Below are positions 8,034 to 17,610 of a DNA stretch of 64,000 nt, one piece after another; position 1 is the stretch's first letter; the number at the start of each line of letters is the position of its first letter. Source of the stretch: Cristatella mucedo. Taxonomy: Eukaryota; Bryozoa; Phylactolaemata; Cristatellidae. The notes under the pieces were generated by a model. That model was not told the DNA's origin, did not search any database, and saw only the letters and a list, made by a program, of their open reading frames with translations. The position numbers and the translations under genes were made by a program. Where the stretch lies: positions 56,585-120,584 of the forward strand of contig WPIO01000291.1 in NCBI GenBank assembly GCA_009760855.2, read 5' to 3'.

Positions 8034-8869
8034 AGTCAAAGACATCATTGTGATGACTACGTAAGCAGAATAAATGGTTATATTCTATCAGACCTTGATG
8101 CAAATGGAAATAGAATTATTAATATGATGGATCCTGTGAGTGATGGTGATGCTGTAACAAAGTCGTATGCAGATGCAAAATTTATTGTAAATAGTGGTAC
8201 TTATTTAAATCTTCAATATAGACCAATTACAAATCTTGCTCTAGGAGTTAATCCAACAGATGCTGTTAATGTAAGTCAAGTATCTAATTATGTTAAAACA
8301 TCTGGCGATACAATGACTGGAGATTTAAATATGAACAGCTTTGCTATTACTTCTACATCTTGAAATTCTAGCCTAACTACTCCAACAGTTATACCTGATG
8401 ACTTTTGTGTTACTTATGGTGGATTGAAACGAGATGTATTATTGAAGAATTCTCCTGCTACAACAAATTTAAATATGAATAATCACTCTATAATCAATGT
8501 TGCTGAGCCCGTTAATCCTTCAGATGCTGCAACGAAATCTATGTTGACAGAGCAGTTAAAAAAATAACAGAAGTCGTTGTACTTACATTTAATCCTAGGG
8601 CAATGAATTCTATTAATAATAATTCTACTGCATATTCTTGGCAAAATAGGAATGCTCCTCCACTGATAATATTAAGTGCAATGGTTGTTGGATCGTCAAT
8701 TTGTATACAACTAAGGCCTAGCAGCGATATGACTATAGTATCTGGAGACATAGGAGCTATAAATAAATCACCTACTGGAACAGATTTTAAGTACTATGCA
8801 TACTTTACAAGAGTTCCGATAGAATATTATTATGTTGATAACCTAGGAAATATAAAAGTTAATATATAA
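8031..8869 (+). pseudogene. Phage-tail-fibre-like protein with repeat shaft and C-terminal head, broken
   Basis: The shaft holds at least three copies of a short repeat around NRIINMMDPVSDGDAVTKSY, RPITNLALGVNPTDAV and HSIINVAEPVNPSDAATKS, the N-x-I-x-N...P...DA pattern of phage tail fibres and shufflon-type adhesins. An SGDTMTGDLNMN segment, also typical of fibre repeats, follows the second copy. TGA 8361-8363 interrupts the shaft frame, which continues to TAA 8565-8567. The likely C-terminal head lies in another frame beginning at a 7-A run (8558-8564) and ends at TAA 8867-8869; it is beta-rich (GSSICIQLRPSSDMTIVSGD). Total about 279 residues. Inferred role: a trimeric fibre for host attachment. 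The presence of this repeat type in an animal element is notable. Confidence 0.6.
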
Positions 8870-9071
8870 ATTAGCTACATAAGTACCTGAAAAGTACAAA
8901 TGAACTAGTTGGACAATTAATTCTTTTAATTTAGTTGCTTTACGTTTACCTTTTACTAGCAGAAATAGTTTTGCGATATGCATTATTGATTCGTGTTCTA
9001 AACAATGATGATTACAGAATAACTAGGAACACCTTTTTTAAAGTGTTTCTTTGCTAGACAGTATATCTTTG

Positions 9072-9329
9072 TTAGTCTTTGTGTTTAGAATACTTATTCT
9101 TTGCGTAAAAACAATCTGCACAAATGGTTATCTTATTATTTCTTAAAATACCACAATCAAATTCTGTTTCTGTACCATCTAAATCGCAGATATCGCAACG
9201 CATTTCATACTTTAACTTAGGTCTTCGTTTAACCTTTTTACAAACTGGATGACCTGATTCTAAGTATTCAAGTTCGCTAAATGATGTCGAACGAGTATCA
9301 TAAAATATTTCCATTTCAAAGAATGTCAT
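9072..9329 (-). CDS. Cys-rich (zinc-binding type) 85-aa protein
   Basis: Intact minus-strand frame from ATG 9329 to its stop at 9072-9074. Cysteines at residues 45 and 48 (CDIC), 59, and 70 and 73 (CADC) form a compact zinc-ribbon or treble-clef-like arrangement in the C-terminal half. The N-terminal 40 residues are charged, with a basic patch KKVKRRPK at 31-38 that could bind nucleic acid. Its start codon lies 1 base from the ATG of the divergent integrase gene (9323-9325), so both promoters must overlap the other gene's coding region. It is one of the few undamaged genes of the element. Possible transcription or integration cofactor; no family recognised. Confidence 0.55.
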   Translation of the reverse strand: MTFFEMEIFYDTRSTSFSELEYLESGHPVCKKVKRRPKLKYEMRCDICDLDGTETEFDCGILRNNKITICADCFYAKNKYSKHKD

Positions 9330-10211
9330 TTTTAACTCTAAATGAAAGAAAAAAGGAAGGGAAATTTAATCCAGACTCTGATATTAGCCATATATTCAAG
9401 CCAAGACCCAAATTAATTCCAAAAGGTTTGCCTTAATACTGTCGAACCGAATGAAAGTCATCAAGCAGACATTTTATATATGCCCAATGATTGCGGATAC
9501 AAATATGCTTTGAGTATTATTAACGTAGCTATCAGATATAAATCCTCAAGACCACTTAAAACAAAGTCTTCTAAAAAAGTAACACAAGCCATAATAGATA
9601 TTTATACACAAAAAGTTTATTGAAATGGCCAAAGAAGATAACAGTAGATCCTGGATCTGAGTTTAAAGAAGAGTTCATGAAAGAAATAAAAAGACATAAA
9701 ACGCAAGTTATAGAAGCTAGTAGTAAAAAGAGTGTTGCACTTGTCGAAAGAATGAATAGAACTGTAGCAGAAAGAGCCTTTATTGCACAATATGAAAAGG
9801 AATTAGAAAACATTAATAATAGAGATTACACTAGAAATAAAGAATGGATTTATATTTACCAAAGATTATTGATTATCTAAAGAATAGCGTTACTGGATCA
9901 ATTGGTGAAGAACCTGAAAAGGCAATAAAAAAAGAATCAGTAAAACTGAATATACCAAAATATCATAGAAAAGTAGGAAAGCAGGAAAAATTATTAGAAC
10001 TTGGAACAACTGCTGTTAGATATTTACTAGAACCAGGTGAATGAGAAGATGAAAAAAGAAGAAGAGCTACAGATGCGATATGGAGCTTGACTAAACATAC
10101 TATTGTTAGAACAATGGTATTGAAAAAAACAACCGGCGCGTTTTTGGATAAATGATGTTTAAAAGGAGTTTTGTTAGAGAAGAACTACAAGTAATTAAAA
10201 AGGAGGAGTAG
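9323..10211 (+). pseudogene. Retroviral-type (rve, DDE) integrase, multiply frameshifted
   Basis: Catalytic triad visible: Asp at 9468-9470 (QADILYMPND), Asp at 9647-9649 (ITVDPGSEF) and Glu at 9746-9748 (ALVERMNRTVAER), the last two separated by 32 residues, as in D,D(35)E-type integrases. The flanking sequence YKYALSIINVAIRY and RPLKTKSSKKVTQAI has the usual beta-strand pattern of the core. A C-terminal Lys/Arg-rich domain follows (RKVGKQEKLLELGTTAVRYL). It joins element DNA to host chromosomes. Breaks: frames change near 9434, 9618, about 9870, about 10,120 and about 10,160, and TGA 10042-10044 is in frame. ATG 9323 is chosen as start; the end is TAG 10209-10211, overlapping the convergent gene. 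About 295 residues if unbroken. Confidence 0.75.
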
Positions 10212-10985
10212 TTGCTCTTTGTGAACGTTCTGCTATAATTTCGTCAAACTCTTCTTTTGTAACTACTTCATCAGATAAAGCATCTGTTATTTTTTAAATA
10301 AATTCTGTGTTAGAATTGAGAGCAAATCTTTTTCTTTTATGTATTTCAACTACAACACCATCAACTGCCATTAACATTGCTGTTAGCGATGAGAGAGCGG
10401 AGGTAACATTAGTTACACCTGGATGTGTGTGAACATGCAATGTAGAAACTGTAACCCCTAAAGCTACTAGTATATTTGGATTTTAATTATATATCTCACT
10501 TTTGTTAGCTGAGTTAGACACGATCTAACTTTAACGTTATATGCAACCACCTCATCATATTTTTGAAGGACAAATTTCTTTCTTAGATCTGCCGTTTTCC
10601 TATAATTATTTAGAAAATATTATCAGCAATATTTCTTGGAAAACCTTTTACATAATATGGATCCCTGAATGTTTCAACTAGACAATCATCAGCAATGTTA
10701 AAAGATCGATCCTCATTAAATAATTCTGGATGTCTAATCAAATTAATTTGCCAGCTTTTGCTTCTCACCTTTACGAATTAAACTAATTATAAAATCAATG
10801 TGTTGTTTAACCTCCTTATAATTATTAACAAAAGGAATGCGATAATCGTAAAACTTATAGAATACTTCCCTAATTCTAATAATGTAAGAAATTGTGCCCT
10901 CGCGATAGTGTCTGTAAAAGAATTCACACCTTGTACTAATAGTATATTTAATAAATATTCTTCCTTAAATCAAACTTTATTATGT
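10195..10985 (-). pseudogene. Uncharacterised minus-strand protein at the right edge of the element, broken
   Basis: The minus strand carries a chain of open segments with plausible protein sequence in shifting frames: FYDYRIPFVNNYKEVKQHID (about 10,860-10,800), HPELFNEDRSFNIADDCLVE (about 10,730-10,680), RKTADLRKKFVLQKYDEVV (about 10,590-10,540) and a C-terminal part with VALGVTVSTLHVHTHPGVTN. This last part has one in-frame TAA and ends at TAA 10195-10197. At least four frame changes and further stops are needed. No ATG start is identified before composition changes at about 10,985, so the N-terminus is missing or cut by the element boundary. It converges with the integrase, overlapping by 17 bases. 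No family recognised. Confidence 0.4.
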
Positions 10986-11048
10986 TAGAGTGCGGTGGCA
11001 TAAATAACAAAGTAGGAGAAAACACTATGCCGAGCGATAGCGAGTCTA

Positions 11049-11180
11049 GTGTTGAGCGAGTAGTTCTGTTTTGAAAGTAATGGAGACTTGGGACTCAGAA
11101 AAAGACATTCAATCGAGCTGTGCGAGATTGAGGGTCGAGGCTGAGCCCTAATCTCTATAACGTTCAAAACATAACTACTC
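11049..11180. repeat. Imperfect palindrome (MITE-like) beside the viral/host junction
   Basis: AGTAGTTCTGTTTTGAAAGT at 11049-11068 pairs with the reverse complement of the segment ending at 11180 (ACGTTCAAAACATAACTACT). The match continues inward through GGAGACTTGGGACTCAG versus AGAGATTAGGGCTCAG, giving arms of about 40 bases. It lies about 65 bases from the change in composition. It could be a small MITE or a remnant end structure of the element. Confidence 0.45.
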
Positions 11181-11189
11181 AGCATCGCC

Positions 11190-11674
11190 GGCATGAAGCT
11201 GCAAGCGTCGCTGCTGCGTTCAACATCGAGGCGTGACTTGGCTAGCGCGTGGGCGTGGCAAATGTTTTTTTTTTTCCGTAAGTCAGGGCTTGCCGTTGCG
11301 GCATTTTTTATAGAGCTTTCTCGAGAGTTCTCGAGTGCCCCAACGTGACGTCCTCCTTGCGCATGCGCTCTAAGAGCTCGAGGCTCGCTGTGCGGCTGTT
11401 GAGAGACTCTCTCGACTCTTCTACACGCCCCGACACGCCCGCTTTATCAGGAATCAAAGAGCGACGTCAACTGACCCATCCAAACGAGTTCGATTGTCAG
11501 CCATCTCTTTGGCCAGCTGCTCCTTGAAACCAGACTTAACCGTAAAGATGTGTGGCTCTTCAATCAGAAAATTCCCGACTTTCTGTACAGTCCTGTTTCG
11601 GAGAAAACCGTGGCCACCTTGATCTGTAAGAAGAAGTTTGTAGCTCCTTGCCGCAGACCCACTATCCTCTGCGA
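11190..11674. other. Unassigned host sequence
   Basis: GC-richer host DNA with CpG-rich patches and only short ORFs; nothing recognisable. Confidence 0.5.
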
Positions 11675-11940
11675 ATCACGACCTATAATGCCTGGATTTT
11701 TCAGGGGCATGACCTCTGGGTAAAAGCTGAGTCTTGGGCTCAGAGATAAAGTGCCCCCTCGGTCTTAACCCAGGAGGTACGATGCTCGCTCTTCACTACC
11801 GAGGTCATTGGATCGATTCCTGCAGTGGGCGATCCTGTATTGCCAACTGCAAGCATGGTGATAGCCGTTAAGGGTCTTTCGCCGTTATGCGAATGAGGCT
11901 ATTAAATCAGCTATTATTATTTTTTTTTATGTCAAGAAAT
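11675..11940 (+). mobile_element. tRNA-derived SINE, family A
   Basis: A tRNA-like head (cccaggaggtacgatg, then a B-box-like gattcctgc) is followed by the family body GTGGGCGATCC..., CAAGC-GTGATAGCC and the conserved tail AGGCTATTAAATCAGCTATT before a T-rich end. The same body and tail recur at 16.3, 24.3, 38.9, 43.0 and 46.9 kb. Confidence 0.65.
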
Positions 11941-12969
11941 ACTAATTCGGAGGAGTGGAAACGCTGGTCTTGGGTGGCGATGACTAAAAATGTAGCTTGC
12001 TCAAAATCTTACATGCTCTTGTGGACAGACATTTCAAGCTGCTTTGAAGCCACAGCTTTGGCTGATGGAAGATGGTGCCAGTTGCCCCCAATCCACGCCC
12101 TTTAGGTGCCTGGGGGGGGGGGGCAATGCACTCGCAATTCCGAAAACAGCGAGCCTGTACTTTTGTTTAGCTGTGTTTACAGTTGGCCGACAAAAATCCA
12201 TGTCCAATGTTCCTACCAGACTGCCGTGGCCCCAGCTCGTGCCGTGGCCGATATAGGATCTGGCCTTAGTCGCTATTTTCTCTTCTGCTAGAGAGGGCAA
12301 TAGCACCCTTAACCCTTGGCTACGCCACTGCTTCCTATCATGCACCAGATCTACTAGAAACTTCTAGCTACGTATTTAGGTATCACAGTATTTGTAGGCT
12401 CAATTTCCATACTTTAATTTCTCAATATATAGTTTAATAAACAATAGATATAAACTACTAATAATCCTAGTACTTTTTTCAATAAGTTATTGTATGAAAT
12501 AATAATTGTGGTTCAGCAGTCTACAGGACGTCGGAGTTGCGAGCTCTTAATGAAGAGCTTTTGCGACTAGCTGAAGTGCGGCCGTGCATTTGGCCCAGCT
12601 GCGGTGCCGGGCTAGTGCAAACAAGAATAGAAACGTTGAACTGCCCTGCAGTGGGAACTTGCCACGATCAGTGCCGTCAGGCCAGCTTAGCAGCCAATAG
12701 AGCTCAGTTTGAAAGAAGCCAATGTACTAGCCATTCCGCGGACGTGGAGGGATCTAGAAAGACCTTTGCTCGTCACCACAAGAGACCTCGCCAATAGTGA
12801 TGTGTCATAGGGATGGAAGGTCTATTTTTTCTCCACTTTCGGCCTAGCGCTTCCACGTGTTGAGACATATCGTGAGCTTCTCGTAACCGTTGCGCTGCAC
12901 GGCAGGCCCATTAAATCTCCCCGCGACACTATGGTGTAAATTCACGTGAAAAATTGGTAGCGTTTTTTG
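11941..12969. other. Repeat-derived host sequence without recognised gene
   Basis: Contains a 12-G run near 12,110 and, near 12,315-12,330, a CTTGGCTACGCCACTGC string of the kind common at transposon ends. ORFs are short and on both strands, with no domain. Confidence 0.4.
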
Positions 12970-13082
12970 GAAACTGACTCTCTCTGTCTGTGTCTGTCTG
13001 TCTGTTTGTCTGTCTGTCTACCTGCCTGTCCGTCCGTCCATCGTCTGTCTCCGTCCTGTCTGTCTCTGTCTGTCTCCCCGAT
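12970..13082 (+). repeat. (TCTG)n-type simple repeat
   Basis: Degenerate tetranucleotide tract of TCTG, CCTG and TCCG units. The Thr/Asp/Arg-rich ORF on the opposite strand (12929-13195) is an artefact of it. Confidence 0.85.
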
Positions 13083-14214
13083 CCCTGTCTCCCTACCTTG
13101 GAAGCCCGATAGCTACCAGGATTTTTTCGGCAAGGGGGTGGGGTAAAGGATTTCGGCATCTCCCTTCCTGCGGGTATCGAAATGTTGGCACGCAACGTTA
13201 GCCTGAGCTTGACGGCTGCGAGACAGCCCCCGGCTCTTGAATTATAGTAAGATTAGGAACCTGATATATCTTTGTGTAATAGGCATTTGTTCTTGGGGTT
13301 TCCAAGTGAGTTGTATGCTATGGATGCACACACGTGAATCTCTGCGGTAATTGAGTGGACTTGAATCAACAATGACACGGACTGTTATATTTAATTCCTC
13401 CCCGAGCTAGAGAGCTGCCGCGCGCCACTCCAAGCTCGGCGCGGACCTTTACCTGACTTCTCCGTGATACCTTCGGGTATGACGCTGATATTTTCACTGT
13501 GACTGTTCGTGAGCTGTCCTCGGATGTGCTACTCAAAACCGGACCTGCTCGGCATAAGGTGTGATGTCACCATTAGTCGATACCTACTGGCGGCCTTCTT
13601 TGGCGGTTCATTAATTATTGCCCTGCATCATGCGTTCGCCCTATCAACTGCTCGGCTAAAAAAAACATACAACCAATCGGTTTGAAGTGCTGTTCAGCGC
13701 TCGCTGTGCTGTTAACTCACGCGCCATGCCCAAGCATGCTGTGAAAAGTCCGGCAGTTACTAAGGTTCAATCAAATTCGTGGAGGCGGCGTCGTGTAACG
13801 AGTCGCAGTGATTTCTTTCAATTTACAAAAAACTTCAAAAGGTGCGCCGTATTAAGCGCTGGCTTGAATGTCAGTCAGTCCTTTATCCCAGCGCCTCAAC
13901 TGCTGCCGAGCTCAGCCACCCCTCGGCGAGTAGCTAGTAGCCGATAGAATGCCGTGGGTGCGAGCCCCCAACCTGCTGATGCATTACCGGGCCAGTGTCC
14001 TCTGCTGGTTCGGGTGGGTCAGAATCGGCAAGCTAGTTCGTCTATAAGCGAGCTACCTCTCAGAGTGCAGCGATAGGACTCCTAAATGCCTGTGGGTATG
14101 GCTTGAGCTCTCATACTTTTACCATGCCACCACGTGGTCAAACGGCCAGTCTCTGCGGCACCAACCATGCTTGCCACCACGCTACTTTTCGATCATGGCT
14201 GCGTCAGAGCTGCA
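13083..14214. other. Unassigned host sequence
   Basis: No coding region, RNA gene or repeat could be recognised; only short ORFs. Confidence 0.4.
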
Positions 14215-14455
14215 CGTTACTGCATGCTTGTGCGTGCTGACACTGTGCATGCTGCCACTAACCACACTTGCATGCTGACCCTGTGCATGTCACCCCTAAC
14301 CATGCTATCCCTGTTGTTTATTAAGCATGATATTACTCACCATTCAATCGCGTTTCCCTTTGTAGCAAATGTAAAGCGCTTAGAAAGAGATTGAATTCTC
14401 TGAGGGCGTTTTTTATCAAGTGCATTATTATTGTTATTATTAATATTATTAATGT
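14215..14455 (+). mobile_element. LINE family A 3' end
   Basis: Plus-strand 3' UTR with the family marks GTGCATGCTGCCACTAACCA, GCATGTCACCCCTAACCATG and TGTAAAGCGCTTAGAAAGAG, ending in an ATT-rich microsatellite, as expected of an L2/CR1-like LINE terminus. Confidence 0.75.
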
Positions 14456-14959
14456 TGCTTAAGAAGCCTGGGTTTGATGAAATTCTAGTCAATTTCAAAG
14501 AGTTCCATTGAGTCTACACCCGGAAGCTTATAAAAGCCAGGGCTTCTTTTTTTCACTCGAAAGCTGAAGTACGGCCAATTTAAATGGCTATGGCTTGGAA
14601 AGAAAAGACGGCAAGCAATTTGCTTGTAAATTCTGAGAGGTCTCACTCCCCAGATAATACCGGCTCGGCCAACAAGTTTGCAGCCTTCTTCAACTGAAAG
14701 AATTGCGAGCATTCGTGCCTCCACAAAGTCCCTTTCGACTAAAGTAATTGCTGTGTCGCAACCTATGACCTTCTTTAAGAGATTTTCAGAGGTTTCTGCT
14801 TTCGATGTGGCTACCTCATTAATCTAGTAAAAAGAGCTCGTCTCATTAAAACACTATACCATCTCCTCTGCGGTCTTCACAGGGTGAAAAACTTAGTCTA
14901 GCCCAAGCTCATATTTCGTATGCTTCTCTGGATAACAGGGTTTTATCCAAGTTCTTCAG

Positions 14960-15445
14960 ATCAGCCATCGTTGTTAGACCGATGCTGAAAAACACGGATT
15001 AGATTCTGAGGTCCTAGGGAAACTATCGCCCACTTTCCATTCTTTATTTTTAGTCAAAAGATTTGTCACTAAGCAGCTTGTATGCCACAATAAAAATAAT
15101 AAATTAACGGAGAAATTTCTTTCGGGATTCAAAGAAAACCACTCCACTGAAATTGCTCTCCTCCTTGAAACCAACGTCTTCTTATGCATCATCGATAACA
15201 GTAATTTCATTGCCCAAGCCCTGCTGGATCTATTAACTGCCTTCAACACTGTTGATCACGATATCCTACTTGAACAGTTGAGAAAAAGCATCGTCCTGGC
15301 ACACGAGGCACTGGCGTGCTTCAAATTGTACTTGTTCGGTCGTGCTCAATCCGTCTCTTGTGCTGGTCGGGTCTCATCCACCAGACCAGTCAAACGTGGA
15401 GTCTCACAAAGATCCAGTCTCCGTCCTTACGTGCTAATACACTAG
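14960..15445 (+). mobile_element. LINE reverse-transcriptase fragment
   Basis: Plus-strand frames with breaks encode GFKENHSTEIALL, LLDLLTAFNTVDHDILLEQL and VKRGVSQRSSLRP, the RT domain 0-4 blocks of a CR1/L2/Jockey-type LINE. The YADD block is missing because the copy ends at about 15,440. Confidence 0.7.
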
Positions 15446-16284
15446 TCCGCCCAATGAGGTGATATCGTCACTTTGCTGGGTTCACGTGCACTCTTGGGCC
15501 TTCTTTGCATGGGATCGCAACTAAGTGTCACTTTGGGGCCACTTGGGTTGATGTGGTCTGACAGTAACAGCTTTGTATTTTCTGTAAAACGCAACAGTCT
15601 ATGAGCATTTTGTTGAGCACGTGCTCTGGAAGCGTGCCGGGATTACGCCATTGCAGACTCATTGCTGTGAGCTCAAATTATTTAAAAACTTTGTGGTAAC
15701 GTGTGAAGGCTTTCACCGATTTCAAGTTCAGTTCGGAGGCTTATCTTATCAAGCCTAATCAATGGGTCTAGATTTCGCCGCGAGTGGAAGCAGCGGTCGG
15801 AAAACAAGGGCGATAGAAATTACAAAGCTAAGTGGGGGCCGGATGAGCTTGGTGGAAGTTCTGGCCGAGCTGCTCGTGCTGAAGGCATGACCGATCAGCT
15901 GCTTGCTCAGCACTGGCCAAATGGAAAATCCTGGTGAAAAATGGAGACGCCATTCCCTGCTTAAGCATCTTACTTAACTGTGACGCGCTAGCTTCTTGTC
16001 TATATAAAGATTTATCGTTTACAAACAACATGTGCGGTTTCACGTAATGTTGTCATCCCGTCCGTTCAAGAGGCTTGCCATGATGCGATCAACGGATGCG
16101 TCGCCATCAGAGAGCTCAATTATCGCCGTGCCTGAATGCTTTTGACTTCATTTGACCTCATGTCGGTCACTTTCTGCATGGATTCATGCGGATCTTGGAG
16201 CGTACACATTTTCAGCCATTTTCCAGAGAACTCAGGCTGCACGAAGGTGCCGATGCGTGTGCGAGCGAATCCGCAATGAAACGG
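15446..16284. other. Unassigned host sequence
   Basis: No gene or repeat recognised; short ORFs only. Confidence 0.4.
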
Positions 16285-16470
16285 TGAGCCGTAATGGCTC
16301 ACTAGGTAAGACGGTTACTTTTCACGACCTCGGCCCCGAGGTCGTGGGTTCGAATCCTTCGGTGGGCGATCCTTTATCACCACTGCAAGCGGTGGTGATA
16401 GCTGCAAAGGTTCTTCTGTCGCTATACAAAAAGAGGCTGTTAAATCAGCTAGTATTTATTTATTTTTAAA
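16285..16470 (+). mobile_element. tRNA-derived SINE, family A, well preserved
   Basis: A-box-like TGGCTCACTAGGTAAGACGG, B-box-like GAGGTCGTGGGTTCGAATCC, then GGTGGGCGATCC, the CAAGCGGTGGTGATAGC stem and tail GAGGCTGTTAAATCAGCTAG followed by a TATTTATT-rich end. Best copy of the family in this window. Confidence 0.75.
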
Positions 16471-17431
16471 ATGAACACCGACTATAAATACACCGTAGCA
16501 ATCGGGCGCTCTTCAATTCTGCCCACAGCCTAGGCCAAAGCTGGCTTGGAAGGAAGCCAATCTGTCGAGGGTCGCGTTGGCCGTTCACTAGTCCGAGCCG
16601 TTTTCATCGGCTGACTGCTGAAGATGAAGCATCAACCGCTAGCCTTGCTGGCAGTTTCAGGCACATTCTAGATCAGCTGAGCAGGGAGCGAGTTAAGCAA
16701 GGCATCGGCCGAAAGCAGCGAATTAATTTATAGCGACGCCGCCTGTTTGGTTTGCGGCTCGTGCCGTCCTTCCACCTAAAAGCCTCAGCTTTGCCTTTCT
16801 ACAGTTTCCCTAGTTTTATTCTTTCGAGTTTTTATTTCATTCATCCGCTGGTTTAGGAGGTCCAAGCCATAGCCACTGGCTCTGGCAGATTCAAGGCGAC
16901 ATCTCGGGCAGGGGTGAGGAGTAGGCGGAAGGGCCGCCGAGCATGAGCGCAACATCCAGGTAGCAAAAGATCAAATGAGAAGCAGCAGTATGCAATCAGA
17001 GCATTTGAAGCACACATCAGTTACAGACAATAATAAATACATGTTTATAAAAATTGAGATACTAACCAAGAGAACTTTTTAGTGCAAAAACTAATTAAAG
17101 CTAAAGCCCATTTACATATAGCTCACGGGCTAAGAAAAGTGTGAAGTGATCATTTGTGATCTGAACGCGAATCCGAGCGTCAGAAACCAAGGCGCCATAC
17201 GACTCGAGGATCTTCGTACTATTTTGAGAGGCAATTGCGTCAAAGTTGTGCCGAAACATTATTATAAAAACTTGATACGACACGTAGCCGATCGCTTCCG
17301 GCTTTGACTATCACCCGTGGCCTCGAGTTTTGCACTGCCACCGCATTAGTAGAATACCACGCTAGCCCCTGGGGTAGCAGATTTATGAGGCGCCGTCCCT
17401 TAAGCTGACCCTGACCCGCTGGACGCATCTG
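16471..17431. other. Downstream flank of the transporter gene
   Basis: Lies 3' of the transporter stop codon on the minus strand. No recognised gene; part of it may be 3' UTR. Confidence 0.35.
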
Positions 17432-17610
17432 TCATTCACCATCAGCGCCCTTCGGGCCGCCGGCAGTCGATGCGGTCGCGGTGCCGGCTGTAGCCTTCCG
17501 TCGTCGGCGCAAAGCGACATAGGGCGGCACGACCACGAGCGACGCGGCCACTGAGAAGCAGCCGCACACGATCCAATTGGTCGACTCGCCGACGCTCGAA
17601 CCCATCGAAC
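17432..17610 (-). CDS. Transporter exon 4 (last coding exon)
   Basis: Acceptor TCGTCGGCAG then 179 bases to TGA 17434-17432. Codes residues 509-567: TM12 ([20 protein letters not shown]), RRRRK and a short Ala/Gly/Thr-rich tail. Frame and acceptor fit the exon 3 donor exactly. It is less certain than the other exons because the last helix is weakly conserved in the family. Confidence 0.7.

Larger units (their letters stand above)
1..10985 (+). mobile_element. Integrated DNA-virus-like element (capsid, integrase, exonuclease), decayed; left end outside window
   Basis: Seen: an AT-rich, intronless block of closely spaced or overlapping genes, mostly on + with three on minus, ending near 10,985 where composition changes abruptly to GC-richer host sequence. 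It encodes a double-jelly-roll capsid-like protein, a retroviral-type integrase, a YqaJ-like exonuclease and a fibre-like protein. Known: Polintons, adintoviruses and related animal elements combine a double-jelly-roll capsid with an rve integrase. Inferred: an endogenised virus or virus-like transposon of that broad group, but not a standard Polinton, because no PolB, packaging ATPase or protease is visible here. At least ten genes carry frameshifts or stops, whereas the spliced host transporter in the same window is intact, which favours real decay over poor sequence quality. No terminal inverted repeat can be paired because the left end is missing. Confidence 0.8.

Noticed and set aside
16285-16470. 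True tRNA genes at the A/B-box sites
   Set aside because: All such sites continue into shared SINE bodies and tails, and a clean cloverleaf with acceptor stem was not visible.
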